A stretch of 64,000 nt of DNA, from positions 248,001 through 312,000 of the forward strand of contig NZ_JBMOUD010000002.1 of NCBI RefSeq assembly GCF_049319665.1. The letters are read 5' to 3'. This document shows, piece after piece, positions 43,791 through 52,317 of this stretch (positions within the stretch are counted from its first letter, which is position 1; every line of letters starts with the position of its first letter). The notes under the pieces are model-generated. The model was not told where the DNA came from. It worked only from the letters and a program-made list of their open reading frames with translations, and made no database searches. Origin of the DNA: JBMOUD01 sp049319665 (GTDB taxonomy: Bacteria > Pseudomonadota > Gammaproteobacteria > Enterobacterales > Enterobacteriaceae). The position numbers and the translations under genes were made by a program.

Positions 43791-44123
43791 ATGGCTAAGG
43801 CTGAGTGTAATGTTATTTCGCGTCCCATCCAAGCGTTGCGTCATTGTGTTGTGGGTTACGTTCCAGATTCTTATCAGCACCCGCAGATCACAATTAAAGG
43901 CAAATGGTTACGTGAGGTCGGTTTTAATACCGGTATGGAATTAAATGTCCGCGTTATGGACGGCTGTTTAGTGGTCACCGCCGAGCAAATGAGACCGGCA
44001 GATACTGAGTTACAACGCAGTTTAAAAACCGCCAATCAACTGTCAGATACAAGCCAACATGAGCTGGCGCAAATTATTCATGGCTTAATGTTAAAAGAGA
44101 AGCTATTACCCAAAACGGCGTAA
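43791..44123 (+). CDS. SymE-like toxin (type I toxin-antitoxin family)
   Basis: A 110-aa protein of the SymE family, which has an AbrB-like fold. Core: RHCVVGYVPDSYQHPQITIKGKWLREVGFNTGMELNVRVMDGCLVVTAEQ, very like E. coli SymE (ITLKGQWLEAAGFATG, VKVMEGCIVLTA). E. coli SymE is an SOS-induced RNA-associated or DNA-compacting toxin repressed by the antisense RNA SymR. No clear LexA box or SymR is visible here. The stop codon is directly followed by a full ERIC element. Confidence 0.85.
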   Translation: MAKAECNVISRPIQALRHCVVGYVPDSYQHPQITIKGKWLREVGFNTGMELNVRVMDGCLVVTAEQMRPADTELQRSLKTANQLSDTSQHELAQIIHGLMLKEKLLPKTA

Positions 44124-44250
44124 TATACCCAAAATAATTGGCGTTGCCTCAAGGCGGCAAGGGAACGAATCCCGATGAGCTTACTCTGGTAAGTGATTCG
44201 GGTAAGTGAGCGCAGCCAACACAGAAGCAACGCCAAGTATGACGGGTATA
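44124..44250. repeat. ERIC element, full-length 127 bp
   Basis: Exactly 127 bp between TATACCC and GGGTATA, with the central GAATCCCGATGAGCTTAC ... GTAAGTGATTCGGGTAAGTG hairpin that corresponds to the ERIC core. It begins on the base after the symE-like stop codon, so it will be in that mRNA. Confidence 0.93.
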
Positions 44251-44332
44251 AATAAAAACAGCGCCTCGACATAAAAGGGGCGCAATGCTATTCCGCTTCC
44301 AGACGGTGATATGAATTCAACCGTTAATCTTA

Positions 44333-44404
44333 TTCTGGCAATTAGCCCTGTTCTGGCAGTTGACCTTATCCGGGCAGTTGACCTTGTTCTGGCAGTTGAC
44401 CTTC
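44333..44404. repeat. Four tandem 18-bp repeats
   Basis: Units at 44333-44350, 44351-44368, 44369-44386 and 44387-44404 follow TTCTGGCAGTTGACCTTN with a few changes, in a gene-free stretch. 18 bp is a whole number of codons: the minus strand would encode GQLPEQ-like repeats, but stop codons interrupt it. Confidence 0.85.
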
Positions 44405-44447
44405 AATAGCGCATCTTGTCGGCCAAGCGAATGGCGTTGGCTAGGGG

Positions 44448-44600
44448 AAATCCGCCAAGGACGGCGGATTTAGGTTGAGCCGGGAAGGGACGCCCGTCTC
44501 AGCCGACCCGATAAGCTAAGCGCAGGCGTTGGGTGCAGGGGCTTTCGCCGAAAAGCCCTTGCCGGTCGCGTTCGGCAACGCTGACATATTGCAATGTATT
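44448..44600. ncRNA. Candidate structured RNA or repeat with consecutive hairpins, downstream of the symE-like gene
   Basis: Three hairpins occur in a row: AAATCCGCC with GGCGGATTT (44448-44471), a 12-base arm pairing with 11 matches (44473-44484 with 44493-44504), and GGGCTTT with AAAGCCC around 44539-44557. No reading frame accounts for it and it is GC-rich against its surroundings. The strand and any transcription are unknown; a dispersed repeat is an alternative. The remainder up to 44786 shows no gene. Confidence 0.35.
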
Positions 44601-44786
44601 CATAAGCGGCCGAACTTGCACAGCACCAACATAAATATCTTCCTTGACCTTAACAGCGTATTCTTGTCGCCCACAAGTTAATCACTGTCGTAGCGGCTTG
44701 CCCGCCGGAGCGCCCCTAGGCGGACGATACCCGTGTATCTCGATATTGAAGCGTCGATCTCCCACATGACTGACCAAGCCAGTTAT

Positions 44787-47700
44787 TTAAAATGACGCTT
44801 TTCCTGCCAGATAATCACTAATCGCCTGATCCAACTCTCCAAGTTCCTGCTGCAACTGCACAAAATCCGTCTCGATTTCATCTGCGTCTGGCACGTCACT
44901 CGCGTCGATTGCATCCCGCACATTATCCTCCATCATGCCCGCCAACTCGCCAATACTCTCAGCACCAATAATCTGCGCGGCACCACTCAATTTATGCACC
45001 ACCGCCGTAAAGGCAGCCCAATCCCGATGGGCGAATGCGGCGCTGGCAAGCGCCAGATCCTGACGGTTCTCCTCCTGCGTTTGGCGCAACATCTGCTGTA
45101 ACAGACTTTCATTATTCATCGCCAACTCATACACCTCGGCGAAATGAATCAATGTCTCCAGTGGCGGTGCGGTGAATAGCCCGGCTGCCAATCGCGTTAG
45201 TGCATCATTGAGCGGCTTCATACGAAGCGGCTTAAAGAAACATTCATCCATGCCAGCCGCCAGACAGGCATCGCGCTCCTGCGCCTGTGCATTGGCGGTC
45301 AGCCCCCAAATGGCTACCGCTCTACCGGTCTGGCGAACGGCACGCGTCAGCGCGATACCGTCCATCACTGGCATATGGCAATCGGTAATAATCAAATCCA
45401 CCTGTTCCTGCTGCCAGCGCTGATAGGCAAGTTCACCATTCACGGCTTCAATCACCTCATGACCCAGTGCTTCAAGTTGACGGCGCAGCAACAGCCGGTT
45501 GGTGGTGTGATCATCGACAATTAAAATGCGTAAGGCACGCTGACCATTCTGGGTATCTCGATTGAGGATGTCAGGTTGATTGGCTGCCGGTCTAATGGGA
45601 ACCTCGAACGTGACGATCACCCGTGTACCGCGGCCCGACTCGCTATCAAACTGGTAACTGCCGCCCATCAACTGAATAATCTCGGCGCTGATCACCAACC
45701 CAAGGCCGCTGCCCATCTGTTTTTTACCCGCCTCCAACTGACTGAACGGCACAAACAGCTTGCTGCGGTCTTCCTCACTGATACCCACGCCGGTATCGTG
45801 AATAATCACCTCTATTTTTGCCCGGTCGGCGGATAGGCGCTCGCCCGAAAGTTGAATACCGACCGTTCCCTGAGTCGTGAACTTTACCGCGTTGCTTAAA
45901 TAGTTATTCAGCACTTGCTTGAGCCGCTGTGCGTCGAGCCAAACATCAAACTCGTTGCTCAGTGTGTTCTGCCAGCTCAGGGCCAAACCTTTCTGTTTAA
46001 CCAACCCTTCAAAGATATGTACCACCGAAGCACACACTTGCCCCGGCTGGACCCATTGTGGCGATAAATCCAGATTACCGGATTCGATTTTTGCCACATC
46101 TAATACATCGCCAATCAACTCAATTAACGACTGCGCCGAGGTATAAGCTAATCGTAGCGCTTCGCCGTCCGGCGTATCTGCGGTGCGGCTGCTTTCTGCC
46201 AACTCCAGCAGGCCAATAATGGCGCTTACCGGCGTGCGAATTTCGTGGCTCATGGTCGCCAGAAAACTGCCTTTGGCCCTGCTGGCCTGCTCTGCATTGT
46301 CTTTCTCTGCCGAGACTTCCAACAGCAGCGCTTCATGGGCGGTAATATCCTGCCAGCCGCAAATCAAACGATCGATGCTGCCTCTTTTGTTATTAAACAC
46401 CTTGGTCCAGTGCGCAATAATGCGGTTCTCTGTGCCGTTAAATAAGGTGAAACGTTGATGAGGCCGATCTTCTGCTCCCGCGCTTTGTTGTAATAACGGT
46501 TGCAACGTCGGTAGCAGCGGCGACAACGGGTGTCGCTGATCAAATAGCGGTAGCGCCATATTTTCTGGCGGTACTACTTTAAAGAAATGATTAAAGGCTT
46601 GGTTTTGGCTGATCACCTTGCCATGACGATCGATGACATAAATCGGTGTCGGGGAACCGTTAAGCAAGGCATCGCGGAAGTTAAGCTGCAACAACAATGC
46701 ATCCTGCGCTTTCTGCTTCACTTTCATCGCCCGACGCAGCCAGAAGGCCCATAGCAACGTACTGAGCACCAGCACGCCCGCCAAGGCGAACATCACATAA
46801 TATTGTGTGCTGTACATCTTCCAGGTTTCTAGCGGCACTTCCGGGCTGCCTTGCCACTTATTAAATATTTTGGCGTAAGCGCGTGGCGGAATATCGGCCA
46901 GCGTCTTATTGAGAATACTTTCTAGCTCACGCTGATCTTTGCTGACGGCAAAACTGACCGTATCGGTTTGATCACCCACGCGGGCGGCAATTTTTAACTG
47001 ACCGGGGAAGTAGCGGTCAATCATAAAACTGGCACCGGTCTGCACGTGGATGGCGGCATCAGCCTTGCCTTCTTGCACCAGTTTCATAGCCAGACTGGCG
47101 TTAGCGGTTTCGATCCACTGAATGTTAGGGTATTTTTTGGCGTATTGTTCCTGTACCAAATTATCCTGTGCCACCGCTACGCGCATCGTGCCGCCTAATT
47201 CGCTCGGCGCTTCGGGTGTATTGCGCACCACCAACACAAAAGGGGCGAACAGATAGGGGCGGGTAAAGGTCATTTTATCGGCCCGCGATTGGCTAAAACT
47301 CATGGCGGCGATCATCTCGCCCTGGTGTGACGTTAAGGCATCGGTCATCCCGCCAACATGGTCCTCTGCGACCATCTCAAATTGAATACCGGTACGTAAT
47401 GAAACCAGGTGCAACACATCAAGGCTGATACCATGAAAACCGCCATTCGCGTCGCGCATGCTGATCGGCGCGTAGAATGGATTGGCGATCACTTTCACCA
47501 CCGGATGTTCTTTGATCCAGGCTTGTTCCGGTTCGCTTAAGCGTACCGACTGATGCAGAAAGAAAAAGTCCGCGCCCAAAAACCATGAGTTAATGATGGC
47601 ATCCTGCTGCAATGGCGTCATCGCGGCCAGCACGGTATTGACCGAACGCAGTAGTACTTCGTCATCGCGACGCATTATGAAACGTGCCCCGGCATCCAGT

Positions 47701-48422
47701 GCCGGAGATACCGACAGCACTGACAGACTGTTGCTGTAGTTGCGATCGATAAAGAAGCTGACGTTGGCCATATTGCCGAGCATATAGTCGTAATGGCGAT
47801 AAGCCAGCGCGGAGATGGTGCTTTGGCTGGATGGGAAACGAGTGATTTCAGCCTGCGGATACAACTGTTTGATCTGCTGATCTGAGAGGTAATCCTTGGC
47901 AACGACCAGACTAAAAGGTTTACCCGGCTGAGGTAAATGCATGCCATTGGCTTCTTTGGCAACCAGCGCAGGGTGATTGGGCAGATAGCTTTGACTGGCC
48001 GCATAACGCTGAGTGTCTATATCTGGTGAACCATGGTCGTCAATCATCATATCAGCTTCGCCAGAGGAGACGGCCATCAGCGCCGCCATCCGGCTATCAA
48101 AACGCAATATTTTTGGCTGTACGCCAAGCTGGCGGCTGATGATATTCAGATAGTCGGCAGAGATCCCTTCAAACGTCGCAGGCGCGACCACGATATCCAT
48201 CGGCTGATTTTGTGGCTCCCAGGTAGCAACGGTGATCTCTTTTTTTAGCCCCAGCCATCTCCAGTCTTCACCTGAAAGATGAAAGGTCAGATCCGGTTGA
48301 GCTTGACGGCTATAGAGCATTAAGGATTGGCCGGTTTCCGCTGCCTGGCTAGTTGCCGCGTAAGCCGCACCATTGACCAAGGTAGATAGCGTCAGCAATA
48401 GGATAAAGAGGTGTCTTAACAT
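44787..48422 (-). CDS. evgS: EvgS/BvgS-type hybrid sensor histidine kinase
   Basis: Inner-membrane phosphorelay sensor of 1211 aa. Order: signal peptide (about 1-23), two periplasmic SBP_bac_3-type domains (about 45-290 and 295-535), a membrane helix (about 545-565, YVMFALAGVLVLSTLLWAFWL), a PAS domain (about 585-700), HisKA with His726 in ATMSHEIRTP, an ATPase domain (VIHDTGVGIS, GSGLGLVIS), a receiver with Asp1014 (IITDCHMPVMDG) and an HPt domain with His1143 (VVHKLSGAA). The layout equals E. coli EvgS and Bordetella BvgS. Its regulator gene follows upstream on the same strand, 27 bases away. Input signal unknown. Confidence 0.93.
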   Translation of the reverse strand: MLRHLFILLLTLSTLVNGAAYAATSQAAETGQSLMLYSRQAQPDLTFHLSGEDWRWLGLKKEITVATWEPQNQPMDIVVAPATFEGISADYLNIISRQLGVQPKILRFDSRMAALMAVSSGEADMMIDDHGSPDIDTQRYAASQSYLPNHPALVAKEANGMHLPQPGKPFSLVVAKDYLSDQQIKQLYPQAEITRFPSSQSTISALAYRHYDYMLGNMANVSFFIDRNYSNSLSVLSVSPALDAGARFIMRRDDEVLLRSVNTVLAAMTPLQQDAIINSWFLGADFFFLHQSVRLSEPEQAWIKEHPVVKVIANPFYAPISMRDANGGFHGISLDVLHLVSLRTGIQFEMVAEDHVGGMTDALTSHQGEMIAAMSFSQSRADKMTFTRPYLFAPFVLVVRNTPEAPSELGGTMRVAVAQDNLVQEQYAKKYPNIQWIETANASLAMKLVQEGKADAAIHVQTGASFMIDRYFPGQLKIAARVGDQTDTVSFAVSKDQRELESILNKTLADIPPRAYAKIFNKWQGSPEVPLETWKMYSTQYYVMFALAGVLVLSTLLWAFWLRRAMKVKQKAQDALLLQLNFRDALLNGSPTPIYVIDRHGKVISQNQAFNHFFKVVPPENMALPLFDQRHPLSPLLPTLQPLLQQSAGAEDRPHQRFTLFNGTENRIIAHWTKVFNNKRGSIDRLICGWQDITAHEALLLEVSAEKDNAEQASRAKGSFLATMSHEIRTPVSAIIGLLELAESSRTADTPDGEALRLAYTSAQSLIELIGDVLDVAKIESGNLDLSPQWVQPGQVCASVVHIFEGLVKQKGLALSWQNTLSNEFDVWLDAQRLKQVLNNYLSNAVKFTTQGTVGIQLSGERLSADRAKIEVIIHDTGVGISEEDRSKLFVPFSQLEAGKKQMGSGLGLVISAEIIQLMGGSYQFDSESGRGTRVIVTFEVPIRPAANQPDILNRDTQNGQRALRILIVDDHTTNRLLLRRQLEALGHEVIEAVNGELAYQRWQQEQVDLIITDCHMPVMDGIALTRAVRQTGRAVAIWGLTANAQAQERDACLAAGMDECFFKPLRMKPLNDALTRLAAGLFTAPPLETLIHFAEVYELAMNNESLLQQMLRQTQEENRQDLALASAAFAHRDWAAFTAVVHKLSGAAQIIGAESIGELAGMMEDNVRDAIDASDVPDADEIETDFVQLQQELGELDQAISDYLAGKASF

Positions 48423-48449
48423 GAGAGGTTCGCCTGGTAACGAATAACG

Positions 48450-49073
48450 TCAGGAAATCTGGTTACGTCGCACAAAGTCGAGTAATTCAGTGCGTGTTTT
48501 CAGCCCCAGTTTGTCCATTAATCGGCTCTTATAGGTACTGATGGTTTTATTGCTGATTTTCATTCGGGTGGCGATGGTGATCACTTCCATACCCTGCGCC
48601 AGATATTGCAATACCTGAAACTCGCGAGCAGAGAGGCTTTTAATTCGATCCGCGTCTCCAGCACTGTCTTGCAATAACTCGGTGCTGTTGTTTCTTAAAG
48701 GAAAATAGCCATAACCGTTTTTTACCGCTTCAATAGCAATATTTAAATCCGACAGATTATTCTTCTTACTGATAAAACCGTTGGCACCCACTCTGGCACT
48801 GCGCTGGGCATAATAATCCGCATTCTTACCGCTCATGACGATAGCCGGGGTGAAATTACGTTGGTCGCGTAATGTATTAATCACCTCAAGGCCGTCGATA
48901 TTATTAATATCAATGTCGATAATTAACACATCCGGCTTAAGCTGCGCCATTAAAGGCAACACTTCATTACCATCGGCAGTTTCACCCACCACCTCATGGC
49001 CATTTTTTTCTAATAGAAAACGTATCGCCGTGCGGGCAAGAGGATGATCATCAACGATTAGAAATCGGCTCAT
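48450..49073 (-). CDS. evgA: EvgA/BvgA-type response regulator (REC-LuxR)
   Basis: A 207-aa regulator. The receiver domain has Asp8, Asp9, the phospho-acceptor Asp53 (IIDIDI) and Lys103 (FISKKN). The C-terminal LuxR helix-turn-helix reads LSAREFQVLQYLAQGMEVITIATRMKISNKTISTYKSRLMDKLGLKTRTELLDFV, very close to E. coli EvgA. It is the first gene of the pair with the sensor. GGAAG precedes the chosen ATG at 49073. An 18-bp motif 115 bases upstream recurs before the LuxR gene and the fimbrial operon, so it may bind there, including its own promoter. Confidence 0.92.
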   Translation of the reverse strand: MSRFLIVDDHPLARTAIRFLLEKNGHEVVGETADGNEVLPLMAQLKPDVLIIDIDINNIDGLEVINTLRDQRNFTPAIVMSGKNADYYAQRSARVGANGFISKKNNLSDLNIAIEAVKNGYGYFPLRNNSTELLQDSAGDADRIKSLSAREFQVLQYLAQGMEVITIATRMKISNKTISTYKSRLMDKLGLKTRTELLDFVRRNQIS

Positions 49074-49187
49074 TATTCTTCCAAAATTAAAAATATCAGG
49101 CCGTTCAGTCAAAATAAACAAACAGCCAACATAAGATTATTCGTATCTTAATTAGCCAGTCATCACAGGACAAGGTGAATTAACCAT

Positions 49188-49205
49188 TGTAGTCCAGTTC
49201 CTACA
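49188..49205. promoter_or_regulatory. Shared motif TGTAG-N8-CTACA, copy 1 (evgA-like promoter)
   Basis: TGTAGTCCAGTTCCTACA, an interrupted inverted repeat 115 bases upstream of the response regulator start. Copies with the same first nine bases and last six occur at 50043 and 53342. The CCTACA half-site recalls EvgA-type sites. Confidence 0.6.
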
Positions 49206-49449
49206 AGTGCTGTCGAATACTCCTAATATTTCTTTTTAAAACAAGCATTTTTATGCAGAAATGATGGCGTTACAACACGCCATTTTTCTTTTTTAATCCG
49301 TGAAAATAAAAATGGGGAGCTGTTATTACCATCGTTGTCGGATGATCACTGTATAGCATCCAGTAATATTTACCTTACCACTGCCTGTGGCCGCAGCCGT
49401 TTCAGTAACCTGCGCACTTCGCTGTTCGCATCCGAGGTGCTTGTTACAC

Positions 49450-49720
49450 CAGACAATGTGCCGTTATCCATTGTCTAACTGACGCTATTGTTAGGTACCG
49501 GATTGGCACTTGCGGCATCGGCATTTTCTGTAATGATGATATCTGGTAGAGCCCTATCGTTAAATTGCGAAGACACAACAATTTTGCCCACACGAGTATC
49601 AACAGTGCCTAATGTCTGGTAAACGTCCGGTGACGTTTCTACTCTCTGGCTCAAAGTCGCGGAGCGTGCCGCAGATTGGGCGGCTGAATGTTTTGCCGAT
49701 GGTTTGTTCTGGCAGCGTTC
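49450..49720 (-). pseudogene. Possible decayed coding stretch, unidentified
   Basis: On the minus strand an open stretch of roughly 75-85 codons without a usable start can be read, including RVETSPDVYQTLGTVDTRVGKIVVSSQFNDRALPDIIITENADAASANPVP, then a stop and continued sense-like sequence. A second frame is also open in part. I do not recognise it. The surrounding 49206-50042 holds no other gene candidate; it may be the scar of a lost gene between the phosphorelay and the fimbrial regulators. Confidence 0.3.
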
Positions 49721-50034
49721 ATATATTAAGACTCTTATTAGATAAGTTTTATTAAAAGGACGCCAGTCAATGGCTCAACTCTTTTGATGGCGTAGTTGAA
49801 AGTTTTGATAAAAACCCTCTAAAACCGGTGCATACAAACATGAGAACGCCACTTATGTTACGCAGAGTTAGATGATTTTTAATAAATACAAAAAATGGAG
49901 AAGACGCTAAAACACGGGTTATCCATGTCATCGATTAAACGTGTTCTGTACTTAAGACAGAATCATATGAGTCATCATTGCATGTAGGGCAATACTTGCA
50001 GGTCATATAAGCATGTTTTTTATTTTCGCAATGA

Positions 50035-50060
50035 CTACAAGCTGTAGTCCATAACCTACA
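50035..50060. promoter_or_regulatory. Shared motif, copy 2, with an extra half-site (LuxR regulator promoter)
   Basis: TGTAGTCCATAACCTACA at 50043-50060, preceded by CTACA-AGC so that CTACAAGCTGTAG (50035-50047) is itself a perfect inverted repeat. It is about 210 bases upstream of the LuxR-type regulator. Confidence 0.6.
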
Positions 50061-50269
50061 ACTCATGATGATTTCACTGATTATTATTTGCGGCTAAACG
50101 CCGTTTAATAGCAATACGCCGGTCGATAGATGTTTTATTTCAATATTTAGTCAGTCTGCGCGACATCTGATGACATGTTCTATCGCGCTGCACTTGGCAA
50201 CGCTTTCTGTTCCAAACCAGGGAATATTTGCCACGATATTGTGGCAATTTTTTTATCAGGAGAATGGAT

Positions 50270-50921
50270 ATGCTTAATATTGCAATAATGGATGGTGATA
50301 TTTATATAAAATACGGTTTGTCGGTTTACTTTAACTCTACTGGCATTAACGTAATAGAAACATCTACGATTAGTGAATTAACGGCTAACCTGCAAAATAA
50401 TGTCATTGATGTAGTGGTGATGGAGTTATTTAGTTGTGATGATGATATTTTTGACTGTATTGAGTTTGTTCGCTTGTTTCATAGCCGTTGGCCTTATTGC
50501 CAGTTAATTATTTACACCCAGATAATGAATGAAGATTCCATCAAGCTATTAATTGCGGTAACAGGGCAGCAAGATGTCCTGTCCAAAAAAGAGAGTGTGC
50601 GAAAACTCGCATCCTGTGTTTTTTCAACGGGGAGAGGGTGTTTCCCAGGTTCTGATTCGGGAGGCTAATATGCCTTTAACGAGCTTTGGAAAGCTGACCT
50701 GTCGTGAATGGTGTGTGATAAAAATGCTGGCAAGAGAGATGACTCCGCAGCAGATCGCCGCCAAGTTATTTATTAGTAATAAAACAGTGAGCCAGCATAT
50801 CAATAACATCGAGGCTAAGCTCGGTGTCGAAAATCGACTGTTTCTGCATAAGAAACTGATTGCTATTAAGCTAGATATCCATCCGTTGTCAGTGACAACC
50901 GATACCGTACTTTTTCAATAA
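50270..50921 (+). pseudogene. LuxR-type regulator with degenerate receiver, split by a frameshift
   Basis: Two overlapping frames give one regulator when joined. The first (50270 to about 50630: MLNIAIMDGDIYIKYGLSVYFN ... VIDVVVMELFSCDDD ... LIIYTQIMNEDSIKLLIAVTGQQDVLSKKESVRKLA) is receiver-like, but lacks the paired N-terminal Asp and a clear acceptor. The second (to 50921: LTCREWCVIKMLAREMTPQQIAAKLFISNKTVSQHINNIEAKLGVENRLFLHKKL) is a LuxR helix-turn-helix. The shift falls near ACGGGGAGAGGGTG (50628-50641) and is one base. Proteins of this type often regulate fimbriae. Two separate proteins are possible but less likely. AGGAG favours ATG 50270. Confidence 0.72.
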
Positions 50922-50965
50922 TAACTGCTGATAAATAATGGCTTTGATTGACGATAATTCAGCAA

Positions 50966-50994
50966 GAAAATGCCGCAATTGACGCGGCATTTTC
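50966..50994. terminator. Bidirectional terminator between the LuxR gene and ampC
   Basis: An 11-bp stem (GAAAATGCCGC with GCGGCATTTTC) around 7 bases, lying between the two converging genes 45 bases after the LuxR stop. Confidence 0.85.
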
Positions 50995-51010
50995 TCGTCT
51001 TATTTCTTAC

Positions 51011-52177
51011 TTATTTTTCCAGAGCGTGGAGGATTTGATAGGTGGCGGTTACCCGGTCATCGTTGGGGAACCACTTGTTAGCGAGCATCACCACCGCGAC
51101 TTTTTGTGATGGGATAAATACGGCGTAAGTTGAGAAGCCACCGGTGGACCCCGTTTTGTTATACCAGGCATTCGCGCTGCCCGGTGTCGGTGGAGTGATA
51201 GCGGTGGCTGGCATGCCATCCAGAATCATCCCCGCCGCGTTACCCGTTACCAACTGTGCTAGCTCAGGTGGGTAGGCATAGTTTTCCCACATCATATCTT
51301 GAGTAAATACGCCCGCGTGGTAATAGCCTGTATGGGTATCGTCGAGCGCTTTTTGCCAAGGAGCAGCGATTTTTTTCACCTGCATATTGGCATCAAGATA
51401 ACGGATCAAATCCAGCGAGTTAGATTTTAAACCGTACGCTTCGGCATCCAACGGGCCGGGTGTTACTCGCACCGGTTTGTCATCTTTATTATAACCCTGC
51501 GCGTAATCATGCATCTGATCGGCAGGGACATTGACGTAAGTCCGGGTCATGCCTAGCGCAGGCAGCAGTTGTTTTTCCATCGCCTCGCTAAAAGGAGCGT
51601 TTAAGCTGTGGGCGGTGATCATTCCCAGCATGCCGATACCGAGGTTGGAATAAACCCGGTAGCTACCAATCGGATGTTTTGGCTGCCAGTTTTTGTAATA
51701 AGCCATCAACTGTTCAGTATTGGTCACATCGTCAGGTACAAACAGCGGCAGGCCGGAGGTATGCGTCGCCAGATTGAGCAGGCTGACGTGATCAAACTGC
51801 GAGCCTTTGAGCGACGGTAAGTATTTGCTAGCCGGATCGGAAAAAGAGAGTTTGCCTTCGTTGTTGGCATAAGCGGCCAGCGTAGCGGTGAAGGTTTTAC
51901 TTAATGAGCCAATCTCGAACAAGGTGGTGTTGGTCACCGGTGCCTTGGTCTGCTTGGACGCAACACCGTAGTTATAGAAAGTATGTTTGCCGTTTTGCGA
52001 GATGGCGACAGTCATACCGGGTACGCCAAATTTCTTCATTAACGGCCCAATAATTTGATCGACCTCGTTTTTATCAAGCGGCGCTTTATTTGCAGTTACA
52101 TCGGCGGCAAAGCTCACCGATGCGCTTAATAGGGTCAGAGGAAGCAGGCTTAGTGCAAGTAGTGGGTATTTTTTCAT
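51011..52177 (-). CDS. ampC: AmpC-type class C beta-lactamase
   Basis: Periplasmic cephalosporinase of 388 aa with a signal peptide (about 1-25). Catalytic motifs in precursor numbering: S91-L-S-K94 (nucleophile and Lys), Y176-S-N178 and K341-T-G343. Length and order are those of chromosomal enterobacterial AmpC. The linked divergent ampR implies induction by cell-wall fragments. No insertion or promoter change is obvious in the 140-bp spacer. Confidence 0.95.
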   Translation of the reverse strand: MKKYPLLALSLLPLTLLSASVSFAADVTANKAPLDKNEVDQIIGPLMKKFGVPGMTVAISQNGKHTFYNYGVASKQTKAPVTNTTLFEIGSLSKTFTATLAAYANNEGKLSFSDPASKYLPSLKGSQFDHVSLLNLATHTSGLPLFVPDDVTNTEQLMAYYKNWQPKHPIGSYRVYSNLGIGMLGMITAHSLNAPFSEAMEKQLLPALGMTRTYVNVPADQMHDYAQGYNKDDKPVRVTPGPLDAEAYGLKSNSLDLIRYLDANMQVKKIAAPWQKALDDTHTGYYHAGVFTQDMMWENYAYPPELAQLVTGNAAGMILDGMPATAITPPTPGSANAWYNKTGSTGGFSTYAVFIPSQKVAVVMLANKWFPNDDRVTATYQILHALEK

Positions 52178-52317
52178 TATGAACTCGTCAGGTATTGATT
52201 AGGTAAAATATAAAAATCGAACAATGAAAATAAATACATTATTTTCTCGGATGATTTTTAACCATTCATCGTTGTCTGACAAGCGACAAGAATTTTAGGT
52301 AGGGTAAAGATAATCTT

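Noticed and set aside
44333..44404. CRISPR-like array
   Set aside because: Units are 18 bp and directly joined, with no spacers and no cas genes nearby.
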